A stretch of DNA of 64,000 bases from NCBI GenBank assembly GCA_018398815.1, contig CM031601.1, forward strand, positions 30,334,521 through 30,398,520, read 5' to 3'. This document shows positions 46,965-57,619 of this stretch, piece after piece (the first letter of the stretch is position 1; the number at the start of each line of letters is the position of its first letter). Made by a program: the position numbers and the translations under genes. Origin of the DNA: Conus ventricosus (Eukaryota; Mollusca; Gastropoda; Neogastropoda; Conidae). The notes beneath the pieces were generated by a model that did no database searches, was not told where the DNA came from, and worked only from the letters and a program-made list of their open reading frames with translations.

Positions 46965-48123
46965 CCTTTTCGCTACGCGCCGTGCAATGGTGACATCAAC
47001 TCAGCCGACCCTTCATGACGAGCCATTCTGTTATGGCGGCAATGCTGCTGTACTCCCTGGAAGTGCCGTGCCTCCACGACGGCACAACTATAAAAAAAAA
47101 AAGCCCCTGTTCTCTCATCTATGGTCTAAGGAACACAGCTGCTCTAAATATTTAGAACAGGATTCTAGCCACTGGAAAGGTAGGTTTACATGCACTAGCG
47201 ATGACCTTTGTGACCCTAGAGTAGTCCGAAGAAAGAGATCCGTCTGGCACTGGGAATTTCTGCAAAAAGCACGTGTGGAATTTCGTGCCCCGCCAACATA
47301 TCGGGCAGAAAAAGAATAACATGGGGTGTTAGAACTGGTTCAGCAAAGTGGTTCAGAGGATGAGGGGGATAAAGATGTACAAGTTTATCAAAAAGAATCT
47401 GCGCTTGATTTATTTGCTTTGTGTATTTAATACTTTATTATGTCATGTCGTCAGGAGCCAAAACAGTGAAAAGTGTGTAGAGTGTGCAATGATTTAATTT
47501 CCTATTTTTTACAAAAAAAATTCACGTGGACTACACATATTGAATACCTCAGGCTTTCTCTACATCTATTTTAAGTGAGAGCAAAATTTTATGCCCCTTT
47601 TCTTCCTCATTTGATATTGTCATACTAGCCAAACAAACGTAAACAAGACTGTGTTCTCCTACGTTTTACTTATGTTGTTTCTGTAACTGTAGCGTTGCTA
47701 TTTTACCCAAAATGTATGTAAGTCTATGCTCATTGCAAAGTTACTGAATCAACACTTCACCCAGGCATCACTATTTATCATAGAGTAATGAGGGAGGTGG
47801 GGGGTATTAATGACGTAAAAAACACACATTACGTCAACTAGTTTTGACGCTGACTTCCATGGTCAGCTGAGGAAGGTTTGCAAAATCCAAACGCGCTTCT
47901 GTAAAATGCTTTGGGTGTTTGTTGTTTTTTTATTTGACTCATTGCAAAGTTTGCGTTTTACCCTTTCCGTTGATATATAACAATTGCTTGTTAGGTTTAT
48001 ATTAGGAGACGTAAAATAAAATCAAAATGTGCAAAAATCGCACATCTGCAATGGTTGCATGCATGTGTGGTGCACATGTCTTTATGGAAGTGACGTTACT
48101 CTGCCGTGCCCATCGTGAAAGTA
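46965..48123. mobile_element. TTAA-flanked element, probably piggyBac-derived
   Basis: TTAA occurs at 46961-46964 and 48124-48127. Inside are imperfect inverted ends: CCTTTTCGCTACGCGCCGTG at the left and, inverted, TACTTTCACGATGGGCACGG at the right, sharing a TTTCxC...G..CACGG-like pattern. A plus-strand frame crosses 46980-47319 (containing WHWEFLQKARVEFRAPPTY) but has no recognised domain. A short inverted palindromic region (tgacgtaa...ttacgtca) lies at 47812-47838. Confidence 0.55.
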
Positions 48124-48129
48124 TTAACC

Positions 48130-48700
48130 TTTTCTGTAATTGTAAGCGCTTAGGGCTTATGATTTAAAATTAAGCACCACGAATAATCATTACTATTATC
48201 ATTATCATACCAAATCCTGAATGAAAGCTCTGTTTGAAGTATGGTTTGTTCAAGTATATGCTAAATCTCGAACTAAGCTATGTCAGAATTCTGTACCCAG
48301 ACTTGAGCATAAATTTAAGTTTCACATGCCTTGCTACTTTGATATGGTGTGGACTGGAATTAAGAGATTGAGGAGCACTCTTCCCAGAATTTTTACACTG
48401 AATTTGGAGATTAAAAAAAGCTGCCACTAATGACACAGATCCTATATTCTTATATTCTAAAATATTGATTTTACGGCATGACAAAGACCCCAAACACTCA
48501 GCCTACAGCATCAAAGACCAGTTCATCTTTCAGAATTTAGCAGTATTTATACAATGACCTAATTACACATCTGACTTCAACGTCTTCAAAAATGTAATGG
48601 CCTCACTCATGGATCAAACTGCCTGGACAGAAATCAGACACCACCAATGCATAAAGACAGCAATCACACATTAGGGAATTCTGAGCCACACTTTCTTCAT
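48130..48700. other. No gene recognised
   Basis: AT-rich intron sequence of RNF213. A plus-strand frame (48221-48430) contains GIKRLRSTLPRIFTLNLEI without a known family. Confidence 0.4.
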
Positions 48701-48702
48701 AC

Positions 48703-48900
48703 TAACCTGTCCAAATAAATGTGTTATCTCCACTAGGCGTGAAACAACGTCATGCATGATTCCCATAAAAAGATTTTTAAAATTCAGAGCGGGGAGCTGG
48801 CTCTTCATTTAACCATCAGGCCAACAGGAGTATTCTCCCTGAGGGAGTTCATACTCAATTCACCCAGACAGCCTGAATTCAGTTTTCTCCTTTTCCTTGG
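48703..48900 (+). repeat. Terminal-repeat family, copy 1
   Basis: Begins tactaacctgtccaaataaa, then tatctccactagg and gattcccataaaa, gcggggagctggctct. It matches the inverse of 50813-51046 and, more weakly, 61490-61660. It may be the terminal repeat of a DIRS-like element, because the third copy adjoins a tyrosine recombinase fragment. Confidence 0.6.
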
Positions 48901-49152
48901 TAAGGAAACATGCCCTCAACTGGACTTCTCAAGTTCGGTTTTCATTTTGGATTCTCTGAGGAAGTTGTTTGAGTCAGCCTTCCCCTTTCAGGAGGAAACA
49001 TTTGGCCTGGCCAATGGAAAAAATACTAGAAAAAAACATTTGTCTTCGCCTTTACAATCGCTGTCATCATGGAGTGCAATGGCATCTTCCAAGACGGCCA
49101 GCATTTCTTCTCCTCCTCAAACTTCCAGAGCCTGTCATCAGTCCAGGCCTGT

Positions 49153-49431
49153 TTACCTCAAATACGTGTGCCTGTAATACCTCAGACAAAAACCTGTAAT
49201 TAAAAAAACAACAACTGTGATTTTCATAATTGCAATACTTTCGTACCTTTCGAAGATTTGGAAAAGTCGGCCATTGGCCAGTAAGACCACTTTGTAGCCA
49301 TCTTTGACAAAATGAAAGATGCAAGGCATGCTGGGAAATGTCTTCTTACTGCCTTTGACCGAAACTGTAGTAGATGAAACTTCACATTTAACAATTTTTT
49401 TTCCCTGTAATTTTTTTTTCTGTAACTTCAA
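49153..49431 (-). other. Open stretch with splice-like donor, identity unknown
   Basis: Minus-strand reading gives VSVKGSKKTFPSMPCIFHFV then KDGYKVVLLANGRLFQIFER, followed by a GT at a plausible donor (CGAAAG/GTACGA). I do not recognise it. It is not needed for RNF213, because the exons on either side join in phase. It may belong to a transposon between the flanking terminal-repeat copies. Confidence 0.3.
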
Positions 49432-49489
49432 CTTTCTTCCGTAAAAATAACAGCAAAATCATAAGGGTATAAACTGGTCTGTCAGTTGG

Positions 49490-50800
49490 AAAGTTGTCTC
49501 CGACCTTGACCCTCATCAAACCTGCATCAGCTGCTATGGCTTATCTCCATTCCTTCCATGTAACTTGTGTGAGAGTTGGACCTTTTCAACACAGCGCATG
49601 GTTTTTTGGCTCTTGTCTTGACCTGCTTCACCATTCAACCTACAGTCCCGGGTTCAGTGGAGACAGGCCAACATCTCTCTCCAGCATGCACTGTGCCCCC
49701 TCTGCCCCCCGGGCACCATGTGATGAAGACTGGCTGATATCTGACATTTGACAGATAGGCCTCAATTGAGTCTGCCACCTTGGCAAGGCACTGGCTTGGA
49801 CAGGTACCAGGACAGGGCGATTCCACTGGGGGTTCACTGAGCCAGAAGGGTGAACCCACGGATTTTACAAGCTGGGAGGACTGGAGGGTTGTAACTGTCC
49901 ATATCAAGGTTTATTCGATGTCAATGCAAGCAAATAGGAGTCTGTCGAGCAAGACAAAAATGGGTTTTGTGCTGATAAATCTTACTATAATGATGATTGA
50001 GCCTGTAGCTAAGAATTTTCTCTGGCTAGAGCAGCAGTCAGCAATCAATGGTCTGTTGTGACATGTACTCTAATGATTTCTGATTTTGATCCTTTGCCTC
50101 TTGTATTTACTTGGAGCATTTTTGTTTGCAATGCCATCTGGGAAATGGCTCTGAAGCTCTCTTTTATTTGTACCTTGTCAGTCAAGTATATCAGATGCTC
50201 CCCTTACATTTGGATCATGGTGCCTTTCACCACATGAATTTAGTGTTCATAGTACACCTTTTTGTTTCACTTGTACATAATTGCCTCAAGTCATGAGATC
50301 AAAATTTATGTATAAAGCCACTTAATGTCGGGCGACCAATGGCATGCCCCACGCACTTCTCCTGACATATGTATTGGCCCTTTCAACACATTAATTTGGT
50401 GTTCATGCTACATCCACTGTGTTACTGTCATCTTTTGCTTTCAGCCATTTTCATATTTCTATGACATTTCTATGTGTCTCAGTGTGTGTGACCCCTGACT
50501 GTTAGGTAGCAATCGCTTGCATTGGCATGTAAGGTCGGATTGGTTGGGTCTTCTCCTTTTTCTGATCCTGGCTCGTCTTATTTTCCCATGTTTGACTCAT
50601 GTTAGTTAAGCCATAAGGGAAAGCAGGGACAAACCAGTAATCCCCATGGCATTTTGACGCTGAGCTCTGGGATGAGTTATGGTCAGCCTTGTGCATATTT
50701 GAGTTGTACTGGTTTCTCAGGTGAGAGTTTCCATCATCCTTTTCAATGTTCAGGCATTTATTTCAACAGTAAGTATATAGAAAAGGAATTTTACAACTAA
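49490..50800. other. No gene recognised
   Basis: Moderately GC-rich sequence around 49490-49900 followed by AT-rich intron sequence. Short open frames on both strands show no domain. It may be the remnant body of the element flanked by the terminal repeats at 48703 and 51046. Confidence 0.4.
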
Positions 50801-50812
50801 AAGTAATGTTAT

Positions 50813-51046
50813 GATATACTTGTCTGTCCAAACACTACACACCCTCCCCCATCTCCTCAGTGGGGAAAAGGGGCAAAAACTGAATTCAGGTTGTCAGAGT
50901 GAAAACAGTAGAGACTACTCCTGTTGGTTAAAGGGAAGGGCTGGCTCCCCACTCTCCATTTTTTAATCTTTTATGGGAATCCTGATGAATGGCATCATTT
51001 CATGCCTAGTGGAGATAAAGCATTTGTTAGGACAGGTAAGTACATA
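50813..51046 (-). repeat. Terminal-repeat family, copy 2 (inverted relative to copy 1)
   Basis: The inverse sequence begins tacttacctgtcctaacaaa, then tatctccactaggcatgaaa and atcaggattcccataaaag. At its other edge a short match (tacttgtctgtccaaac, 50816-50832) is in inverse orientation, so this unit has short inverted ends of its own. With copy 1 it brackets 1.9 kb. Confidence 0.6.
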
Positions 51047-51697
51047 ATAAAACTACTATCAATAATCAAAATTCTTTATTTTTTACAAGTTATGGCTGAC
51101 ATACAGTATGACTATCTGTATCTCAGTCATTGTAAATGAAAGTGGAACCACCATAATAACTTCATATGCACCACATAAAAGAAATAGTTGCGCCACTTTC
51201 AAGTTAATTTCAATTTTACTGACACCATATGAGTAGAGCAATTTGAGGCAGATCATCCTCTCTTTCTTTTCCACTTTAACAGACAGCAAGATGTGAAAAA
51301 GAACAGATACTGCATGAAATATACCTCACAAATATTACTGACATGACATCTCTGTGCAGCTGAAGGTCTGTCCCTTAGCTGTTACCTTTGAGTTGCTTCA
51401 GTTTCAGACCTACGCAAGTCTCTCCAATTCAGAATTGTTTCTGAATAAGATACGAATATTGACCAGCTGTTGTTATGCTTCAGTTAGAGTACAGAATGAC
51501 ATTATGCAAACTATTTCTAATGAATAGGGACGTATATAGTTTCTATATTCTGAAGATTCCAACTCAATACTCATTAAAGAGTTCACAAAAGGCGGCTATC
51601 TAATAGTCCTATCATCTGATAATAGACTCAGAATGATCAGTTTGAGCTAAAATCAAGTCGAGTTAAAGCAACCAGAGAGACAGAAAGCCCATCTCAC

Positions 51698-51807
51698 ATG
51701 GCAGTCTTGACCAGCTCCTCTTTGTCTGGTACATCTCTCTGCACCAAGATGCCTCGATTCATCTTGGCTGGGTCCAGTGCCCAGTTGGAGATTCCAATGA
51801 AGGCCAC
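51698..51807 (-). CDS. RNF213: RNF213 exon 'FIGISNWALDPAKMNR' (AAA+ sensor region)
   Basis: 110 bp, fully open: 36 codons plus two bases. Acceptor ttgaacag before GTGGCC, donor GCCAT/GTGAGA. Product VAFIGISNWALDPAKMNRG, then ILVQRDVPDKEELVKTA. The ISNWALDPAKMNRG block is one of the most conserved parts of RNF213 and carries the sensor-type Asn of an AAA+ module. It begins in phase 0 after the short exon at 53017-53058. Confidence 0.95.
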
Positions 51808-52142
51808 CTGTTCAAGAACAATGCATTTTAATTCCCCTGTTTAGCCTTTGTCTTAGGGAACACCATTTTTGCACATTCTCTTCATCTTGAGACACAACGT
51901 TTCATCACACAATCTTTATCTCAGAGAGCAATACTACATCATTCACGCTTCATCTTGGTAAACATTTTGTCACATTCTCTTTAACTCTCTCGTCATGAAC
52001 AGACGCTATAGCGTTTATGATGACGTTATGCTTCCGTACGAACAAACGCTATCTGAACGTTCCGGCTTTCACAGATTTTTCATGGGGCGATAGCATGATC
52101 AGTACACACAACAAGCTATAAATGTACAGTTATCTGGAAAGA

Positions 52143-52143
52143 C

Positions 52144-52206
<63 letters not shown>
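52143..52206. repeat. (TG)n microsatellite
   Basis: TG run with single interruptions. A second TG run lies at 52800-52857 and a third at 53815-53854. The intervening 52210-52790 is ordinary intron sequence without a gene. Confidence 0.95.
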
Positions 52207-52208
<2 letters not shown>

Positions 52209-52799
52209 CATGCATAAAGAACGACAAGTGGAAGGTGGGCAGAGAATAGATGTTTGTCTGCTGTTGCAGGTATGGTCTTGGGTGTATCTCTGGAAACCAG
52301 ATTATGTGATGACATTTTTTTTTCTTTCTCTTTCTTTTTTTTCTGCAGTGCTCCATCTCTAAATATACTTTATGAGTCTGATGGTGTGAAATGTGTTTGT
52401 ACGCACACTCAGCACCAAAATCAAATCACTGATCCACTGATTTTTATACCATTAAAGAGAGTAGAATTCCTTCTATCCTTGTAAAGATCAGATCACTTTG
52501 GTACACTGTTACCATGCTGATTGCCAATACTTCAATGTTCGCATGCATCAAACTTGCACAATGTCTTATCATTCAGTATTTTCTGATCAGCATATTGGTT
52601 GAGCTCATGTTGTGGTTAAAAGAGTACCATGTCAAGTTAATTTGCAGTCAGGCTATATTCAGTCTGATTTATACTAAGTAGTTACATTTATCCTGATCTG
52701 TAATAAAGCACAGTTTTTGAAACCACATGTTGCCTAATGGAAAATAGTGCTCTTCAGATTGCACAGGGGAGAAATGGAGTGAAGGGTAGGATGGAAGTT

Positions 52800-52861
<62 letters not shown>

Positions 52862-53016
52862 TTGTGTGTCATGGGAAAGGGAGGGGATGGGGGGCAAAGT
52901 CTGACAGCCTCTAAAGGTTAACAATGAATGAGAAAATACCAACTTGGCATTAAGAAGCAGGCTTCATGGAATGTTATTAACCTACACAGAAGAATACTAA
53001 TGACAAAAGCACAAAC

Positions 53017-53058
53017 CTTCTCCAGTCTTGTCGTCTTGTTCTGCCTGTCTGGTTTCTC
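53017..53058 (-). CDS. RNF213: RNF213 micro-exon (14 codons)
   Basis: 42 bp encoding EKPDRQNKTTRLEK. Acceptor aattcaacag before GAGAAA, donor GAGAAG/GTTTGT. Phase 0 at both ends, joining ESVE upstream to VAFIGIS downstream. RNF213 proteins have a variable charged linker at exactly this point, before the FIGISNW block, which supports the assignment despite the short length. Confidence 0.78.
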
Positions 53059-53202
53059 CTGTTGAATTAAACGGGTAGAAAAAAAAGGATAAAAAAAAAG
53101 ACTGTAAAAGTGTGTGTCTTAGTTTAATGACTATGGATATAAGAAATTATTTCTCGTTTATCTAATTACTCACCTCCTTTATCTCTTTCTCTGCACTTCT
53201 GT

Positions 53203-53729
53203 CAGGCATGCCTACCCCAAAATTTGGTTTCAGGGACAATACAGACAGAAATCAGGGACAAATCCGTAAAATCAGGGACAGAACAGTGTCAAGATAGACG
53301 AAACTCCTTTCCTCTCTTGTTGTAGACAAGGCCACTTTTCCGAGGATTCTTTTTTGAAGACTCAACCTCGCTTCACAGTCGTTGTCTTTTTCTTTTCACT
53401 CCTTTCTGACCCATCCGAAGAGTCAGAATCCGACACTGTGTCAGCATCATGTATCCTCTTCGACGCCATGTTCTGACTTGAAAGTGAAAGCGAGGTTGTT
53501 GTTTTTCGCGTGCATGCGTATTACGTCTACTCACTATAGCAGACGATATTCATGGCTCAGTTCTGTGCAGCATGATAAGAACAGCTTTTTAACTCCCGAT
53601 TTTTTTTTTCGGGACGCGCGATTTTTTTTCCGGGACGCATGTTGCAAATCCGGGATTTCCGGGACAGTGGCTTCTAAAATCAACTTTCCGGGACAAATCC
53701 CGGATGGTCAGAGGCGGTAGGCATGCCTG
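53203..53729 (-). mobile_element. Short non-autonomous copy of the CAGGCATGCCTACC hAT family
   Basis: Same TIRs as 44819-45826. Target duplication ttctgt at 53197-53202 and 53730-53735. On the minus strand around 53470-53300 it retains the opening of the transposase frame: MASKRIHDADTVSDSDSSDG, and later EKWPCLQQERKGV, paralleling MASNKRKQ and EFWPCIKPGRKG of the other copy. It is rich in ccgggac/gggaca subterminal motifs (53600-53705). Everything after the first ~50 codons is deleted. Confidence 0.9.
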
Positions 53730-53811
53730 TTCTGTGCATCCATGATCCCTTCATCTTTCTGTCCATCGGTCTTCATATTTCCCTGTCTCTCTTTTTTTTT
53801 GCTACTCCCTA

Positions 53812-53857
<46 letters not shown>

Positions 53858-53939
53858 CAGCGCATGTGTATGTGCACATGTGTGTGTGTGTGTCCATATG
53901 TGTGCAAATGCATGCATTTGTGTCTGTCCATATGTGTCC

Positions 53940-54770
53940 ATGTCTATTTCTGTCATCTGAGAGAGTGCATTATGTGTGTGTGTTTGTGTGTGCGTGTGTT
54001 TATCTGCATTCGCATGCGTTTGCATGAGTGCGACTGAAGATTGAAATCCCTTTTCGACAGGACTTTTCACCATGCACCATTTCCTCTGAAAGTTTCAATA
54101 AGTTACACACACACCTTTTCACCATGCACCATTTCCTCTGAAAGTTTCAATAAGTTACACACACACCTTTAACCATGCACCATTTCCTCTGAAAGTTTCA
54201 ATAAGTTACACACACACACACGCACACACACACACACACACACAAACAAATGCGCACACATGCCTGCACGTGCGCGCGCACACACACACACACATGCGCC
54301 CACGCACACACATGGGCCCATGCCCACACATCATGCACACACGTGTACATCCACTACACACACACACAAAAATGGTAGGTAGGTATTCAAGGTCTGACCA
54401 GCGCGTTGGGCTAATGCGTAGGTCAGACATCCGGTGAGTCTTAGCCACAAGACCCTCTTCTTCAAATGTCTCATCTTTGTTGTAATTTATTTATCCATCA
54501 GCTTCAAATCATGCGTAGCGTGGTCTCAAAACTTAGCGGATGTGGTGTAGCGTATATGGACTAGTCCGCACGCAATGACGCCTCCTTGATGAAACTGAAA
54601 CTATATCTGTCTCTGCATCTGAGAGAGTGCATTATGTATGTGTGTTTGTGTGTGTGTGTTTGTATGTATTTGCATGTGTTTGCATGAGTGTGACTGAAGA
54701 CTGAAATCCCTTTTCCACAGACTTTTCACCATGCACCATTTCCTCTGAAAGTTTCAATGACAGTTTAAGT
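53940..54770. repeat. Duplicated block with an internal 53-bp tandem repeat
   Basis: ctgagagagtgcattatgt through gactgaaatccctttt and cttttcaccatgcaccattt occurs at 53955-54095 and again at 54615-54755. In the first copy the last part (caccatgcaccatttcctct, gaaagtttcaataagttaca) is repeated three times at ~53-bp spacing (54067-54205). CA tracts and the SINE-like repeat separate the copies. Confidence 0.8.
54285..54478 (+). repeat. Interspersed SINE-like repeat, copy outside the inverted arms
   Basis: Same strings as 21265-21470: catgggcccatgcccacaca, a CA tract, aaaatggtaggtagg, gcgcgttgggctaatg, agaccctcttcttcaaatg and tctcatctt. It has an extra segment (gtcagacatccggtgagtc) absent from the arm copies. 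Confidence 0.65.
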
Positions 54771-54999
54771 TTTTTTCCACTCCTAAAGAATATAAAAAAC
54801 GGGGGTGGGGGTTGAGATCTTCTTACCCTAACTAAAAATAGTGGCTGGGGAGTTTTTCTTTAAAGCATTTTTTTCTGGCACAATGCATAAACACACTGTC
54901 TTAAAGAAAAATGTTCTCTGCCTCATATACCCCTTCCTACCCACATGCCCCCAAATCCATGAACCAAAATACAAGAAAAATATAAACATGATTTGGTAC

Positions 55000-55206
55000 C
55001 TCAACAGATTCAAGATCAGACACTGAATCTAGCTCTTCTTGATCTTCCTCTTCCTCCAACTCGTGCTCTTCATCAAAATATCCAACATATTCTTCTACTG
55101 GCAGCACGGCATTCTGCTGTTGTCTGAAGTCCCCGTTCTCTTCGTAAGTCTCATCTTCATCTTGCTGTTGTTGATCTTTACCCCATTTCTTTCTCAAATG
55201 GCTCTC
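55000..55206 (-). CDS. RNF213: RNF213 exon, acidic Gln/Glu-rich linker
   Basis: 207 bp, 69 codons, phase 0 at both ends. Acceptor tgtcttag before GAGAGC, donor GTTGAG/GTACCA. Product ESHLRKKWGKDQQQQDEDET, then a stretch with EEYVGYFDEEHELEEEEDQE ending SVSDLESVE. It is assigned to RNF213 because it sits in order and in phase between HPLLEDGYEVQ and the FIGISNW exons, where the family has a variable charged insert. The sequence itself has low complexity, so homology alone would not identify it. Confidence 0.72.
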
Positions 55207-55376
55207 CTAAGACATAAAGAAGAATGATGTGAAAGAAGGAAATACTGAAAATCGAGAGTCCAAACTGTACAATTCATTTTAAAACCAGCATTTTGTATCC
55301 AGCTTCACCTGGGGATATCTATGGAACAGACTCTAGGAAGTGAAAGAGCGGAGGAAGCATTGTTAGCAGTAATATT

Positions 55377-55377
<1 letters not shown>

Positions 55378-55434
<57 letters not shown>
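55378..55434. repeat. (GA)n microsatellite
   Basis: About 28 GA dinucleotides. Flanking sequence 55210-55500 has no recognised gene. Confidence 0.95.
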
Positions 55435-55436
<2 letters not shown>

Positions 55437-55539
55437 GAAAATCTCCGCAAATCAGTGGTGCAAGACCAGACTCAAAAATGACAAAGTGGGGAATCACTTA
55501 CATTGTGTTGGATGATACAAAAAATGAATACAGAACTGA

Positions 55540-57417
55540 GGAGACAGCGGGTGAGAAGTTGGATGAAAAACTGGCAGGGGTTGAAAACAAAAGATTCCAA
55601 GGCTCTCAGATGAAGTTTTGATGAAACGTTTTGAAACTTACAATAGGCCCGAAAATTGCCCCAACATGACCATACCGACCGTAAATCGAGAAGTGTGGAT
55701 TCAGATCCCACCTCATGCTAAAAAATTGGACCTGAAAATGTCACACATTCAATGCGCCATCACCATTGCAGTGACGCAGGTGGCAAATTCCCTGCTGTCA
55801 GATGACATGCACAGCGCTCACACGGAAGAACTTAGACAATGCACGGACGCGACTGGCTTATTGGGCCACGCGAGCAGGGAAATCTCTCTTCGCCGGTGAG
55901 CAGACATTGGGCCATTCGTCAACAGAAACATCGTGAAAATTTGTGATGAATCTGTGCCAATCACCGGCTCATTGTTTGGCGATGATTTGCCAAACACATT
56001 GAAAAACATCAAAGAAATGGACAGACTGGGGGCTGCTTTTGTGCCTGAGAAGCATTTTGGTGGAAACCAACGGAACTTTGATGAGAGACAGAAGTCTCTT
56101 TTAGGACAGAGCCATCAAAACCCCAGACACGCCCACAGGCCGTTCAGGGGCCATGTGCAGAAGCAGCTTCACAACAACAGAGGCGGCAGACAACAGATAA
56201 GGCCCACTATCGCCTACTTTCAGTTGTAGAGGTGAGTGAATTTTTGGCTTTGTTACCAGAATTTACTATTCTTCTTGAATGTGAAGCTGCCATGTTCCAT
56301 GCAGGCAGAATTAAGGAATTCATGAACTCTTGGTTGAAGATCACCTCTGATCCAGATATTCTTAGCATTGTCTCAGGTGTAAAAATTCAGTTTGACTGTC
56401 ACCCAGACACTCTGAGCACACTGACAGTGTCCCATACAAATCCTTTCAATGAAAGTGAAAGTGCTATAATTGACAGTGAAATTCAAAAACTTCTAGCTAA
56501 GGAGTGATAAGGGCATGTGAGAAAGAAGAAGGTGAAGTCATTTCTCCAATTTTTACTAGAAAAAAGGAAGATGGATCCCACAGGATGACGTTAAACTTAA
56601 AGAGACTGAATGAAGAAGTCACCTACCACCATTTTAACCCTTTCACCGCCATAGGCGCCTTTTGGCAACGACAGGCGCGAGTGCCGACGGTGCCATTTGG
56701 CGACTAAGTAGGGTGACCTAACTCCCGATACTCTCCCGATCCTAGTTCATGAGATAAAAAGCCAGCAATAAACGTCATAGTTAGGGGATGGTCTGGCCGG
56801 TGCTCACAGCCATTTGCTTTGTCAGAACACTATTCAGTTCAGTGCTTTATCAACTTTATTCCGATTGTTTTTCCATTCACTATGACGTCACCACCAAGCA
56901 CTTTATGTACTCGACCTTGTCGTACATTTACCACAGATCAAGTGCTGGGAATATTGAATAGACAGTCAGTTGTTCCTAATACAGATGAAGAAGACCCAGA
57001 CAGTCACGAGTAAACAACGATAGTGAGGGCTTGACCGAATTATTGCAACGCGAGGCGTTGGACCATGGCCAAATAGTTGGGAGACTGACGAGACGCCCAC
57101 TTACTTCCCTACCGCGTGTGCCCTAGTGTTTTTGCGTTGAGCCAGCCAGCACTGACTGACTATTCACTAACTCTATGTGAGAGAGCGAACAAAGACTTTA
57201 GGCAACCAACTTCACACACACGCTGTGGGCTGACTCTTGCTGGTCGAGGTTGAAGGGGGCGTGGCTGACCGACACGTGAGAGGCGAGCAGCACAGACGTG
57301 TTTGAGTGGGTGTACAGCTGATCATATACATCAGCTGAATGGCAAGGGTTCAGAGACCAACAGGCACATGAATGACTTTGTGTTCATAAAAAAAATATTA
57401 CTGTTGAGAGTGAAAGG

Positions 57418-57494
<77 letters not shown>

Positions 57495-57579
57495 GTGTGC
57501 GTGTGTGTGTGTGTGTGTTTGTGTGCGTGTGTGCGTGTTCCCTTTTTCTTTCTTACATGTGTACCAGTTAGGCATAAGA

Positions 57580-57619
<40 letters not shown>

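Noticed and set aside
49153..49431. Assignment of the KDGYKVVLLANGRLF stretch to RNF213 as an extra exon
   Set aside because: The exons at 51698 and 46374 join in phase (split Ile codon), so no exon is needed between them, and the peptide does not resemble the family.
52010..52080. TTAACTCTCTCGTCATGAACAG resembling another piggyBac end
   Set aside because: No matching inverse end with TTAA was found downstream or upstream in the intron, so an element cannot be delimited.
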